Under the pieces are notes generated by a model, which was not told the DNA's origin, made no database searches, and worked only from the letters and a program-made list of their open reading frames with translations. Shown one piece after another: positions 11,171-23,448 of a stretch of 64,000 nt of DNA (its first letter is position 1; every line of letters begins with the position of its first letter). Source of the stretch: Akebia trifoliata (taxonomy: Eukaryota; Streptophyta; Magnoliopsida; Ranunculales; Lardizabalaceae); NCBI GenBank assembly GCA_017979445.1, contig CM030707.1, positions 21,458,586 through 21,522,585 of the forward strand. Direction: 5' to 3'. The translations under genes and the position numbers were made by a program.

Positions 11171-13303
11171 ATGATCTCGTAATAAGAAGACTCATTTTCT
11201 TGAAAACCTCTCTTATTTCTCTCCAACTAAATCCCCAACACACCGCTAAAGGAAGGATACTCCACAAGATCTTCTTTCTCCCAATGAACATAACTAGATC
11301 CCAACTTTGAAGAAAAGACAAGATCAAATTCAAATACAACTAACTTAAGTCAAAGAGTAAAAATAAGTGGTTACATATGGATGAGGATAACGGGCAATGC
11401 AGCAAGATGTGGGCCACGGATTCCCCACTTGATTTATACAAAGAACAAAAGTTTGGGTACAAAACACCCTTCAATGAGGTGATCTAGAGTAAGAATTCTG
11501 ATATGGGATGCCAACTAAAAGAAGAACACATTAGATGGCATTTTTGTGGTTGAAAAAAGTGAGGAGAGAAATACAATAAAAGGTAGTGGAATCCAACAAA
11601 GCAGAGAAAAAAGATTTCAAAGAAAAGCAATTAGCTTTGGTACAAATCCATTCCTGCCTATCTAACCCAGATAGCTCCCTTGGGTTGATCTCAAGTTGGT
11701 TTGTTAAGTTTATGAGCTCCTAGATCTCTCAGTCGTTGAAAACCCTCCTAAAATCCAAAATTCCATGAGGTACCACTCCTAGTAAGGTTCAAGAAGATTG
11801 CAACTAGCAAATTCTTTTTCCTTGACAAAATGCAAAGCCATGGGAATTGAAGGCAAAGAGGTATAACGCCACACCACCAATTCTCCCAAAATTTTATTTT
11901 TTCGCCCCTCCCTACTCTGAATCTAATCAATTTCCTAAATTCAAAGCACACTCTCATGGCCTTTTTCTAGATGTTGCACAAGAAAGATGTTGAAAGCTCC
12001 TCACTCTCCCATCCATTTAACTTCTCTCCATAGTTTTTCTTAATCACTCTTCTCCAAACACTTGATCATTCCTTCCCAGACCTTCACAACTACTTCCCTA
12101 GTAAAGTCGAATTTGAAATCGTAAAAATCCTAATGCCCAAAACCCTCTTCTTTCTTTAGAGCACAAGCCAACTTCCACTTAGCTAAGTGAAATTTCTTAT
12201 TCCCATCCTTGTCATTCCACGTAAATTCTCTAATCAATTTTTTTAACTGTTCTTCAACACACCTATGAATGGAGAACAGATACAAGTGGTATACTGAAAT
12301 GCTTGTAATTGTACTTTTATTCAGAATTAGTTTCCCTCCCTTAGATAGATATTTTACTTTTCAAGAACATAGTGTTTTTTCTATCCTTTCAACCACTGGT
12401 TCCCAAATAGCCTTGCTCCTATATGTTGTTCCTAATGGAGGAGCAAGATAATTCAATTGTAAGTGATCCTTCTGACAACCAAACAATGTGGCCCACTTAA
12501 GAAGTTTTGGAACCTCTCCTACCCCAAACATTTTCGACTTGCTTAGATTGATTCGTAGCCCAGAAATGACTTCGATACAACATAACACACCCTTCAAGAA
12601 TTTTACTTGATCTATTGAGGCAACTAAGATGACCCAGGTATCATTTTGCAAATTGTAGATGCAACACTTGTAGACCATCTACCCCACTAAGGAAGTTAGA
12701 CAAGGCTGCTACATTGGATTCTCTTAGCAATAGTCTACCCAATGCCTATGCCACAATAACAAACGATATAGGTGATAAGGGATTACCTTGCCTCAAGCCT
12801 CAAGAACTCTCAAAGAAATCAATTGGACTCCCATTGACCAAGATTGAGAAAGATGTTGAATGCACGCACTTCAAAGCCCAACCAATCAACTTCTCCCCAA
12901 AACTCGAGCAATGTAACATGTATATTAGGAAATCCCAACTCATATGATCTTATGCTTTGTTCATATCAATTTTGCAGACCAAGCCTTTCTCCCCATCCTT
13001 TAAACAAGAGTATATACACTCATGGAAGATGACTAACTTAAATACTTAATTACCTCGTGTGTTGCTAACAAACGCAATGATAACCTCCCCTTTGTCATTC
13101 ATTATCAAAGCCTCTTGGCCTCCAAAAATGTTTCGTAGAGAGCCATTGGTGTTTAGTTGCCAAGAACCCAATAGAGGGTTACCCACTTGCATGATAAAAG
13201 AGAAATTGTTGGAATAGCTAATGAATGCAAAGAAGGAATTATTAAAGCTGGAATCGTTTAATTGTTTCAACTCCTAGGCTTTGAAATTTAAGTCATCTAC
13301 AAT
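11171..13303 (-). mobile_element. L1-type LINE relic, array unit 1' (longest RT-to-C-terminus copy)
   Basis: Read on the minus strand from high to low coordinates. 13270-13046 gives an RNase H-like stretch (SWQLNTNGSLRN then EALIMNDKGEVIIAF). 13032-12700 is the RT palm region. 12678-12361 continues RT (INLSKSKMFGVGEVPKLLKW). About 12300-11171 is the region after RT, including RVGRGEKIKFWENWW and a cysteine/tryptophan-rich end (DLVMFIGRKKI). Several frames are needed, so it is inactive. Confidence 0.85.
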
Positions 13304-13812
13304 TTGGGCATAACCTATCTTGAAATGAATTGGCTGGTGAGATGGCCAAGCATGGATTGATTGTCGATTACATTCTTGAGGGTTAAGAAGGGAAAAAAAA
13401 TATAGGTGAGTCAAAAAGAAGATCTTTGTTAATGTGCACACGTTAAAGTGTAATAAATACACTTTGGAAATTTGATTTTGCACCAAAAATGCCCTTTAAA
13501 AAATTATTTTTTACAAAATACCCTCCAATTTCAATTTCCAAAGTGTATTTATTGCACTTTAACACTTGACCCAAGGGCACACATTCACAAGACCTAAAAA
13601 GAATACCAAACTATTGCCAAACTTGGATGAATCATAGACTTCATTCTCAATATTTGAGAAAGCAAGATGATCAAAGACATTTGGGTAAGGAAATAAGGTG
13701 AGTGAATAGAATACCAAGCCATTGCACAACTTGGTCTGATCATGGATTAAATTCTTAACAATTAAGAAAGCAATATATCAAAGATATAGCATTGGCACAA
13801 ATTGCCAAATTT
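13304..13812. other. array spacer C, unit 1', with empty LTR-B site
   Basis: The sequence 'acaatttgggcataacct' at about 13301-13318 runs straight from the LINE relic into spacer C, with a single ggcat where the other three units carry a 2.5-2.8-kb LTR flanked by ggcat. It is the uninterrupted version of the insertion site. No gene is present. Confidence 0.75.
13421..13594. mobile_element. spacer C MITE, unit 1' copy
   Basis: Same element as at 4165-4339. Flanks are caaaaagaa on the left and taaaaagaa on the right. Confidence 0.7.
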
Positions 13813-14060
13813 ATAATTAAATTTTGCATTCATACAAATCCTTCAATAGTCATATCATTTGAATATATTTTAAATATATATATTATTTATAAAGAATTTT
13901 TAACCGGGTACACCCAAAAGCCAAGAATTGTCTATTTACATATACACCCTAAAGTTGAAATAATTGCCCCCACAAACCTTGCTTTTACTAAAATTAAAAA
14001 AAATAAAAATAAATTACCACCCTAATATACTAATTATGATCTCCTAATAAGAAGACTCCT
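13813..14060. other. deletion junction and spacer D remnant, unit 1'
   Basis: Sequence matching 4540-4560 (accgaatttataattaa) passes through an A/T tract directly into sequence matching about 10907 onward (tttgcattcatacaaatcc). The HSF gene, the intergenic block, ELIP and the MITE are missing, a loss of roughly 6.3 kb compared with unit 0. Confidence 0.7.
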
Positions 14061-15746
14061 TTTCTTGAAAAACTCACTTATTTCTCTCTAACCAAATCCC
14101 CCAACACATCGCTAAAGGAAGGATACTCCACGGGATCTTCTTTCTCCCAATGAACATAACTAGATCCCAACTTTGAAGAAAAGAATCGAATTCGAACACA
14201 ACTAACTTAAGTGAAAGAGTACAAGTAAGTGATCCCATATGGACGAGGATAACGGGCAATGCAACAAGATGTGGGCCACGGACTCCCCACTTGATTTATA
14301 CAAAGAGCAAAAGTTTGGGATTACAAAACATCTTTTAACGAGGTGATCTAGAGTAAGAATTTTGACAAGGGACGCCAACTAAATGATGAACACATTAGAT
14401 GACATTTTTGTGGCCCTAATAAGTGAGTAGAGAAATACAATAAAAGGGAGTGGCATCCAGCAAAGCAAAGAAAAAGGATTTCACAAAAAAATAGTTACCT
14501 TTGGTACAACTCCACTCCTGCCTATCTAACCCTGATAGCTCCCTTGGATTGATCTCAAACTGATTAGTTAAGTTTGCGAGCTCCTAGATCTCTCAGTCGT
14601 TGAAAACCCTCATAAAACCCCAAATTCCATTAGGGACCACTCCTAGTAAGGTTCAAAAGATTGCAACTGGAAAATTCTTTTTCCTTGAAAAAGTGTGAAG
14701 TTGTGGGAATTGAAGGCAAAGAGGTATAGTGCCACACCACCAATCCTCACAAATTTTTATTTTGTTGCCCCTCCCCACCCTGAATCTAATCAATTTCCTA
14801 AATTCCGAGCCCACTCTCATGACCTTTTTCTAGATGTTGCACACAAAAGATGTTTTAACCTCCCCATTCTCCCATCCATTTAACTTCTCATCGTATTTTT
14901 TCTTAATCGCTCTTCTCCAAAGACTTGATCATTCCTTCCCAAACCTTCACAACAACTTTCCTAGTAAAGTTGATTTTGAGATCGTAAAAATCGTAATGCC
15001 CAAAACCCCCTTCTTTCTTTAGAACACAAACCAACTTCCACTTAGCTAAGTGAAATTTCTTCTTCCCATCCTTGTCATTCAACATGAATTCTCTAATCAA
15101 TTTTTTTAACCGCTCTTCGACACATCTAATGCTTGCAATTGTGCTTTTAATCAGAGTTAGTTTCCCTCCTTTATACAAATATTTTACTTTCCAATAACAT
15201 AGTCTTTTTTCTATCCTTTCAACCAGTTCCCAAATAGTCGTGGTCTTATGTGTTGTTCTTAATATAAGACCAAGATAATTCATTGGTAAGTAATCCTTCT
15301 GGCAACCAAACATTGTGGCCCACTTAAGAAGTTTTGGAATCTCTCCTACCCCAAACATTTTAGACTTGCTTAGATTGATTCATAGCCTAGAAATGACCTC
15401 GATACGACATAACACACCCCTCAAGAATTTTTCCTTTTTTAAATAAGAGTTTATACACTCATGGAAGATAACTAACTTAAATACGTAATTACCTCTTGTG
15501 TGGCTAACAAACGCACTGATAACCTCCCCTTTGTCATTTTTTATCAAAGCCTCTTGGCGTCCAAAAGTACCTCATAGAGAGTCATTGGTGTTTAGTTGTC
15601 AAGAACCTAATAGAGGGGCAACCCACTTGCGTGACAGAAGAGAAAGTTGTTGAAATGGCTAATGAATCAAAGAATGAATTATTGAAGCCAAAATAATTTA
15701 GTTGTTTCAACTCCAAGGCCTTGAAATTTAAGTCATCAACAATTTG
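14061..15746 (-). mobile_element. L1-type LINE relic, array unit 2, RT core deleted
   Basis: Minus strand. 15358-14903 gives a long late-RT reading frame (MFGVGEIPKLLKWATMFG ... WKVKYLYKGGKLTLIKST) and 14259-14074 the final region. At about 15430 the text jumps from the sequence matching 12600 to that matching 13000, so the RT palm with KIDMYKAYDHV, present in the other three copies, is missing. The upstream RNase H-like part persists to 15746. Confidence 0.8.
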
Positions 15747-15751
15747 GGCAT

Positions 15752-18529
15752 TGTAGATATGCGGCTTCGAAACCTTTTAAGAGATTTTAAGCTCATCTTT
15801 ACAAGTTTAGGAGTCGCCATCATTTAATTAAAGTGTGAATGGACACTATAAAAATTATTTTGTGAAATTCTACTTTTTTTTTTGCTTGTAGTGACTCACA
15901 TATCCTAAAGATAAAGGGAAATTGTCTACCTATAAATCTATGGTAAGTAGGTTCGATTGAGGGACAATGAAGGTATTAGGCACCTTGTTTCACCCATCCT
16001 AAGATGGTTACTAATATATGACCAAAGTTGAGGATTACAAATTCTTTTGGGATTTTGAAAATAGAAGAAACTTAGATGAAAAAAAGATCTATAATCTAAT
16101 TTTAGAAGATGAACAAAATAAGACAAAGAGCAAGTTAAAATAGAAATGTTGCTTGTTAAAGTTGAGGATTACAAATTCTTTTGGGATTTTGAAAATAGAA
16201 GAAACTTAGATGAAAAAAAGATCTATAATCTAAAGGGAAATTGTCTACCTATAAATCTATGGTAAGTAGGGTTCGATGGAGGGACAATGAAGGTATTAGG
16301 CACCTTGTTTCACCCATCCTAAGATGGTTACTAATATATGACCAAAGTTGAGGATTACAAATTCTTTTGGGATTTTGAAAATAGAAGAAACTTAGATGAA
16401 AAAAAGATCTATAATCTAATTTTAGAAGATGAACAAAATAAGACAAAGAGCAAGTTAAAATAGAAATGTTGCTTGTTGAAATTTTTTATGAGCCTAGGAT
16501 TTTAATGAGAACTCATATGGATTTCAACTTTTGGGACCCAAATGCTCTTTTAGAAGATTTTATAGTCTAGTTTTAGAAGATGAACAAAATAAAACAATGA
16601 GCAAGTTAAAACAGAAATGTTGATTGCTGAAATTTTTTATGGCTTAAGTTATTGATGAGAATCCATGTAGATTTTACCTTTTGGGACTCAAAGGCTTTTT
16701 TAGAAGATTTATAGTCTAGTTTTAGAAGATGAACAAAATAAGATAATGAGCAAACTAAAATAGAAATGTTACTTGATGAAAAAAATTTATAAGCCTAGGA
16801 TTTTGGTGAGAATCTGTGTGGATTTCACCTTCTTGAATCCAAGGGCTCTTTTAAAGGATTATGTGCTAAATTGAGAACATCTTCTTGTTGGTTTAGCCTT
16901 TAGGAGGTGTTCATGAGTTGAACACCACCATAGAAAGACTAAGGACCTTATACATGAGATGTGTCATTTTTTAGACTACTTTTGTTAGTTTAAGGAGCTA
17001 GGTGTAGATCTAGGTAGATCTATACTTTTGATCCTTAGCTATTTTAAAGAAAACAAAGTGAATGTGTGTACATGTTATGTATACATGTAATATAAAGATA
17101 TGATTACCTCTGAGGAGGGATTACTCTCTAGCTCTTAAGCCATTAGAAAAGAAAATGAAAATATATATTCTAGGAATTTAACTTGCAATGGAAATTAAAG
17201 TAAATAAAGAGCATCTACATTAGGAATCTAAAACTTTAAAGGAGAATAAAGAACAAAAGAAAACAATTGCTCTAATGCTCCTATGGACTTTATTGAAAGC
17301 TTATAAGAGGAGATTACCTCTAAGAGTTTTATTCTTTACCTCCAAGCCTCACTAAAGCAAGATTAAGAACTATATTATTACAAGCAAATAAACATAAGTT
17401 TAAAGAGACGAATGTATAGAAGAGGGGATTTAGAAGGAAAATTACATTAAAAAAAATATAGTCTCTTCTACTTCTTTTCTTTTTTATTATTTTTCTTCTT
17501 GTTGGATCTTCTTGAAGGTTTGGGAAAGAACTTGGACAGAGTTTGGATAGGCCAGAGAGCTTAGAAGAGGGACTTGGACAAAATTTTGGATCACTTCCTT
17601 GATCTCCCTCTCTTGATGAGAGATTTGGACAGAATTTTGGACTCTTCTTTTTTGCCTTAAATGGGGGTCCTATTTATAAGAGTTTGGGGGACGTTTGGGG
17701 ATAAAATTGTCCTAAACTCTAAGGTTCCCATTATTTGCAAATAAACCTAATCCAAATAACCTCTACTCTCCTTGGATTTAAAGGCCTTTCACTCACCTAT
17801 GGTCTCACCAATCATGATGATTAAGAGAGTAGGATTGTAAAAGGTCCTAGTTTCAAGGGAACTCTTTGAGGGGGGTAGAAGAGTATTAGGTCTTTGGCTT
17901 TGGGTCAAATCTTAGAGAATTAGGCTAAATGGCATGTAAATATGAATGAGGATTTTGGATATTAGGGTCATCTAGCTCAACTAACTCTCTAACAACCTAG
18001 GATTAATTTAGTCTTTTACTCACAAGTTTTAGAGAATTTTATGGGTTGGGCAAAGTTGTCAAAACCTCTAAAACTTAATCTAATTACATTGACTCTTCTA
18101 AGATTGAGGATAGACTTAAGAGCATAAATGTAAACTACCTAGATTAGGCTCTAACTACTTGAGGTTAGGGTAGTAATTACACTCATGTGAGGACCAAATT
18201 GATCCAAGGTCCTTATTAGAAGTAAATGGGGATTTACCAAAGAACCTTGGTGATAGGTTTAATAGAAAATTAAGCTATGAGTAAAAAGGTAAAATGGGGG
18301 CATTCTTAAGGGAAAAATTAATTAAAATTAGGATTAAAGTAAAAAATTTACTTTGGCTGTTGGTCACCTATGGCTAGGGGTAAAAAATATTGTAAATTGT
18401 TTGTTGGCTCTTGTTTCGTTTGGAAATTGGGGTCTTTGAGCCCACTTGAAAATCAACTTGAGTTAAATCCTTTCTCTGGAGGTTTTTTTGTGCACTCGGA
18501 CTCGGCTAAGGCAAAATAGGGTGTTTACA
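15752..18529 (-). mobile_element. solo LTR (family B), copy in unit 2
   Basis: Starts TGTAGATATGCGG, ends GGTGTTTACA, and has perfect target duplications ggcat at 15747-15751 and 18530-18534. It is about 230 bp longer than the unit 0 copy, in part because of an internal duplication (see 15914-16551). No coding sequence. Confidence 0.8.
15914..16551. repeat. internal duplication in LTR B
   Basis: About 220-250 bp starting 'aagggaaattgtctacc' is present twice with an offset of 319 bp (from about 15914 and 16233), and a partial third copy of its middle (16159-16231) lies between. Each copy gives the same spurious 62-65-codon minus-strand frame. The other LTR B copies have a single version. Confidence 0.75.
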
Positions 18530-19125
18530 GGCATAACCTTGAACTGAAAGAGTTGGTGAGATGGCCAAGCTTGAATTGATTATCGATTACATTCTTGAGG
18601 ATTAAGAAGGATTTTGTTAACATGCACACATTAAAGTGTAATAAACACACTTTGAAAGTTTGATTTTATACCAAAAATGCCCTTTAAAAAATTGTCTTTT
18701 ACAAAAATACCTTCCAATTTCAATTTCCAAAGTATATTTATTGCACTTTAACGCTTGACCTAAGGTACACATTAACAAGACTCAAAAAGAATACCAAATG
18801 ATTACCAAACTTGGATGAATCATAGATTTCATTCTCAATATTTGAGAAAGCAAGATGATCAAAGATATTTCTGAGGAAAGAAGGTGAGTGAACAGAATAC
18901 CAAGCCATTGCCAAACTTGGTCTGATCATGGATTAAATCTTAACAATTGAGAAAGCAATATATCAAAGATTTAGCATTAGCGCAAACTACTGAATTTATA
19001 ATTAAATTTTTTATTTATATTTGATTTGATTATTGCATGAGTACAAGATCCGCAGGATCAGATCCCCAACGTCAATAAGAAATATATAAACATCACCATC
19101 TTGGTGAAACATACAAATAGACTAA
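18530..19125. other. array spacer C, unit 2
   Basis: Homologous to 4053-4640, with a short deletion just left of the MITE. No gene. Confidence 0.65.
18609..18782. mobile_element. spacer C MITE, unit 2 copy
   Basis: Same element as at 4165-4339. The left target duplication is partly lost to a small deletion; the right one, caaaaagaa, is intact. Confidence 0.65.
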
Positions 19126-19134
19126 ATAACTACA

Positions 19135-19501
19135 GGGTCCCTATCCGTGGCCAACAGTTTGGCAAACACTTTTTCAAAACATGGGTTAGAGGTCTTGGAA
19201 TGGGCTGATTTTTGGTGAGGATGATCTCTACGGTGAGGCGATCATCCTCACCAAAAATCAGCTCATTCCAAAACTTCTAGCCCCATTTTACAAGTTGAAA
19301 AATCGTGAACCGTCCATTTTTTGTAAACCATTTTTGATGAGGTTAGAAGTTTTGGAATGGGCTGATATTTGGTGATGATGATCTCCTCACCATAGAGATC
19401 ATCCTCACCAAAAATCAGTCCATTCCAAGACCTCTAACCCATGTTTTGAAAAATGTGTTTGCAAAAATGTTTGCCAAACTGTTGGCCATTGAACGCTACT
19501 C
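19135..19501. mobile_element. 367-bp MITE unique to unit 2, 9-bp target duplication
   Basis: Perfect ATAACTACA repeats flank it (19126-19134, 19502-19510); units 0 and 3 have a single ATAACTACA at the matching place. Inverted ends share TGGCCAACAGTTTGGCAAACA, followed by a second long inverted pair around GGGTTAGAGGTCTTGGAATG. The interior repeats the GGTGAGGATGATCTC palindrome, related to the core of the MITE at 10578. Mutator-like, non-autonomous. Confidence 0.85.
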
Positions 19502-20172
19502 ATAACTACAAATGTCTTACATCATCACCAATCACTTCCTACAATCCCTCCCTCCTTGAAATAAATAAATAAATAATAATTAGTAAAATAAAATAAAATC
19601 TAACCTACAAAAGTAAGGTACTAACTGCTGCATTTGAATTCAAAAACACCATTTTGTGGGGTTTTTTTTTTTTTTGAGCCATGATCTCTTCAACTTATCT
19701 TCTGTTGAGCAATCTACATAAGCTGATAAAAACCCATAAAACACATCAATGTTGAGTAACTTCATAGACAAATCGGATTGGAGAAATACTTGAACAACCT
19801 CTGAGATAAATCAAGATTTAGGCTTGCAATGTTCCAGCTATGGCTGCAATCTGCTAAGATGAAATAAATAAGAGGGAAAGGTTCAACTTGGATTTAAAAA
19901 GAGAATTAGAAAATCAACCAAATTGAAATCAAAACATGTTTTTTTTTTTTTTTCAAGGATACACTGCTTGCATTTCTTCCCAATCTTGTTTGCTGCTTTT
20001 TTTTTTGTAACTAGTTGTGTGATCTTGTTATCTTCCCGTCAAGAGAGTAACAATCCCAAATGAAAATTTCTAGATTTTCAGAGAAAAACAATTGGACAAC
20101 AAATGCCATAGGGTCTCCTACCGGGACAAATGAATCAAAGAGGACTACCAAAGCAGAATAAGTCTATCTTCA

Positions 20173-20952
20173 TTACTTTGGGCCATAAACCAAGTAACCC
20201 AATTGATCGGCCAAGACATTCACATCTTCATCTTCACCTTCGGCATCTGGAATTCCCGTTTCTTCCCCTAGACTCTCGTTCAATAATTCTTCCCAAAACA
20301 CCTCTTCAAGTGCTTTATTTTTGCTCTTAAGTTCTGATTCTTCCTCTCCTTGTGATTCCTCCTGCTTTCCAGCTCCACCAAATTCTTGTATCTCCAATGC
20401 AAGTCTCTCCAACTCCGAGATTTCAAATCTGTAAAGATCGTCAAACTCCTGATGTTCGATTTTAATTTGGTTCTCCCCAACACTTTGGCTTGATTCGTTG
20501 GTTCCTACATCTCTACATGCTTGATCAATTGGCCTTATTCTTTTCTTAGTAATTGCATCTTCGAGTTCCTTTCTTCTATCCTTTTGTTGAACCAATTGTT
20601 GTATAAAAGTTGGGTTTTGCATTGCTCTTGCTAAGAAAGTCATCATTTGTGGTTGCTTCTGTTCTGCTCCTTGAAGCCTTAGTTCCATAGCTTGATGTTG
20701 ATCTTGTGTGGTATGTTGTTGTTGCCTGAGTTTCAGTAGTTCCGTCATTAGAACCTGTTTGTCACGCCTCAACTGATTAACTTCTCCGTCTAACCCAAAC
20801 TGTCCAACTTCGACACACGTGCCCAAAGCTTGTTGTGGGTGAGGTTGAGAAGGTGCTTTCCTCCTCCTGATGTTCTTTAGTAGATGTTTCTGCCCTCTCA
20901 GAAATCCTTCATTTGCAAACTCCCATCTATCTGGATCCACCTTTCTAAAGCC
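20173..20952 (-). pseudogene. HSFA2-like copy 2, exon 2 only (exon 1 lost)
   Basis: An open 259-codon exon 2 nearly identical to that at 5090-5857: [10 protein letters not shown] after an intact AG acceptor, the HR-A/B coiled coil (here with KQPQ before MMTFLARAM, the usual HsfA2 spacing), the basic signal altered to KKRIRP, the AHA motif [15 protein letters not shown] and the C-terminal LADQLGYL. The intron matches the unit 0 intron as far as about 21845 and then breaks. Exon 1, with the ATG and most of the DNA-binding domain, is absent, so no normal HSF can be made. Because exon 2 is still open, the loss may be recent; a truncated or fused product is possible but not shown. Confidence 0.88.
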
Positions 20953-21845
20953 CTATAAGAATTAAATGTAACATTTGAGGGCCAAATCCAAGTACCCCAC
21001 TAAAGACTGAACCTTTTTTAAGAATAAGTAACCACAAAATAACAAAAACGTATAAGAGACACTAAATGAGCAGTATTTCAGTTTCTAATCACATTAGAGA
21101 CAGTAACTTTATGTAATTGTAGTAAAAAGAAAAATAAAAACTTCATAGACACATTCACACATGGAAAATAAAGAAAAAAACAAACACTAAATCAGCACCA
21201 TTTAAATTTATAAATCAGATTAGAATAGTAACCGCTGTAACTGAACCTTTTATAAATTTAAGAACTCCACTGATGAGAGAGGAAAGAATCCATCCTAAAT
21301 GAAGAATGGAGACACTAAAACATCACTACCGCCATTGATGAATCAGCTTAGAAATAATAACTTTATTTAAATAAGTAAATAAGAACCAACTAGGCATTGT
21401 TAAATAAAATTCACGACAAACTACCTATATTCATTGAAAACAGGGAAAAAAAACAGAAAAGCTGACCAACCATAGAGAAAATGAGATATGAAACAAGCCA
21501 ATCTACTAGAAAATTCCATAAAACAAAGACTCTGGGTGCTTCATAAAATTATTATTTTAATAGTCAAATCTAAAGAATCGACAAGGGATTGTTAAATAAA
21601 ATTTACAAAAACTACTCACATTCCTCAAAATAAAAAAATAAAAATAAAGTGACCAGTCACGATGAAATGGGAGATGAAGCAAACCAAACTACTAGAAACT
21701 GCCATAAAGAAATTGGGATTTAAAGTCTAGATGTTTCATAAAATAAACATTTTAATATTCAAATAAAATTCATACAAACTACTCAAATTCATTTAAAAAT
21801 AAAAAAATAAAAGCTGATCAGTCACAATGAAAATGAGAGATGAAG
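20953..21845 (-). other. orphan HSFA2 intron, unit 2
   Basis: Matches the first roughly 790 bp (counting from the acceptor) of the unit 0 intron at 5858-6655, with small insertions and deletions. It ends abruptly at 'gagatgaagta', where unit 0 reads 'gagatcaagtaagcc'. Confidence 0.75.
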
Positions 21846-22011
21846 TACTTCTGACTCTTACGGGGACTCAGAAGTAATTTATGTGCGATTGAGTAGTTGG
21901 GGACTTCACAAAACTACTCTACCTAAGAGTTGAAAAGAGGGTTTTTGGCGGAGCACCAAAATAGGTACTTCTCAAAAACGAACACTGCGTTTGGATAGAG
22001 CTTCTTGACGA

Positions 22012-22195
22012 CTTCTGCTCTTGCGGGGAGCTAGCAAACGTTTGGATAGATTTTTGCTTTGGCGTGGAGAGGTTTTTTCTCTTGCGGGGAGAGGTTTTTT
22101 GCTCTTTGTGGAGAAGCTTCAAAGACCTGCTCTTCCGTGGAGAGGTTTTTTGCTCTTGCGGGGAGTGATTGAGCTTTTGCTCTTGCACGGAGAGC
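22012..22195 (+). repeat. degenerate subterminal repeats
   Basis: The phrase TTTTGCTCTTGCGGGGAGAGG and variants occur about five or six times in 180 bp, much richer in GC than the surroundings. Plant DNA transposons often carry such subterminal arrays. Confidence 0.6.
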
Positions 22196-22679
22196 TGTAT
22201 CCACACAGGCCCGAAGTTGCGGAGAGCACTTCAACTCCGTCAAAACAACGGCTTTGGGGCAAATATGCCCCTTAAAAATTTAAGAAATTACCTCCAATGT
22301 CCCCGATCGAATCTTTCTCTTACTTAACGCCAGCAGCATACGTTTGGAGTAGCTTCTGCTACTGCGATCTCTGCTTCGTCTTCAGAGATCTCACAAGCTC
22401 TTCCCAGAAACCCTTGATTATTGAGCTCGCCCTACCTTTGCAGGCTCAATATAAAGGCCCTAACCCTTGTATTGGCAGGCGGGTTGGGCCAGGCCAAAGG
22501 GCTCCATTGGCATCCCTACCAACATTGTCACCCTGAACCCCCCTCTCTTATTTCTCCTCTTCTTACTATTCTCCATTAGTGACGATGTTGTTGTTCTTAA
22601 CCCTCGCTATCTATCGCATATTCTTATCCTTTTTCTTCTTCTTTGCTTCAACCTTCTTCTGCATAAACTCTAAAACCTA

Positions 22680-22925
22680 AATTCTAAAGCCTTGTGTTGG
22701 GGGTGATGGTAGTGAAGAAGAGAAGAAGAAAGAGAGGAATAGAGTGGGGGGTAAAACTGACAATGGGGGCAGAGGAAAAGAAGAAAAAGAAGGGAGAGAG
22801 AGAGAGAGAGAGAAGGAGGCGAAGGGCAACGACAACAAGGGTGGGGTGGGGTGGAGGCGATAGAAGTGATGGTAGAAGTGATGAGGAAGAAGAAGATGAG
22901 AAAGAGAGAGTGCATTTTGGGGAAG
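22680..22925 (+). repeat. purine-rich low-complexity stretch
   Basis: GA/GAA-rich DNA including a run of GAGAGA at about 22794-22813. A 125-codon frame at 22694-23071 covers it, but its product is a Lys/Arg/Glu-rich low-complexity string and I do not call it a gene. Confidence 0.7.
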
Positions 22926-23324
22926 GGGAGGGCCATAAGAGTCCTATTTCTAAGTGGGGTGTGTTTTGGGGAGGGGATGCATCGAGTGCCAGTCTATATT
23001 ATTGCTATAATGGGAAAAAAAATCTTCAAGTCTATATTTTTGAAGAGTTGACTCAAGACAAGTCTCAATAGGAATTCCACTCAACTTGTTTTAAAACTAT
23101 AAAAAATAAATTTAGGTATAAGGAGTCTCGTTATTGTCTTCATGGAGAGTACAAAGAAATAGTATGATTGAAGAAAACTCTCATCTCTTTTAACAAGCTA
23201 CTTGTGGCTAGTGAACTAACCTCAACTAATCCCACCAACCCATTTATACAATACAGATTTATATCCAAACTAATCAAATATCGAATTCCCTTTTGTTTGT
23301 TTGTATGAGACTTTTTGAGTAAAA

Positions 23325-23448
23325 ATGGAAAAACATGAGAAGAAGGCTGGACAGGAGGGAGATGGAGTGGTTACTGCTGTGTATAAAGTCAATCTGCATT
23401 GTCAAAAATGTGCAAGGGAGGTCCAAAAACCTCTCATGAGAACCCAAG
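23325..23448 (+). pseudogene. captured first exon of a heavy-metal-associated (HMA/HIPP-like) protein
   Basis: The frame starts MEKHEKKAGQ and runs into VYKVNLHCQKCAREVQKPLM, matching the start of a heavy-metal-associated domain: beta strand, then the metal-binding HCxxCA loop, then helix. It ends at a GT where such genes commonly have an intron. No second exon with the rest of the domain follows before ELIP. The family (isoprenylated metal-binding proteins, HIPPs) is known from plants. I infer a captured fragment, because it sits within the foreign block between two array genes. Confidence 0.6.

Noticed and set aside
15938..16446. Two identical minus-strand small frames
   Set aside because: Produced by the internal duplication of LTR B.
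22694..23071. 125-codon plus-strand frame
   Set aside because: Low-complexity Lys/Arg/Glu text over a purine-rich tract, with no domain and no supporting context.
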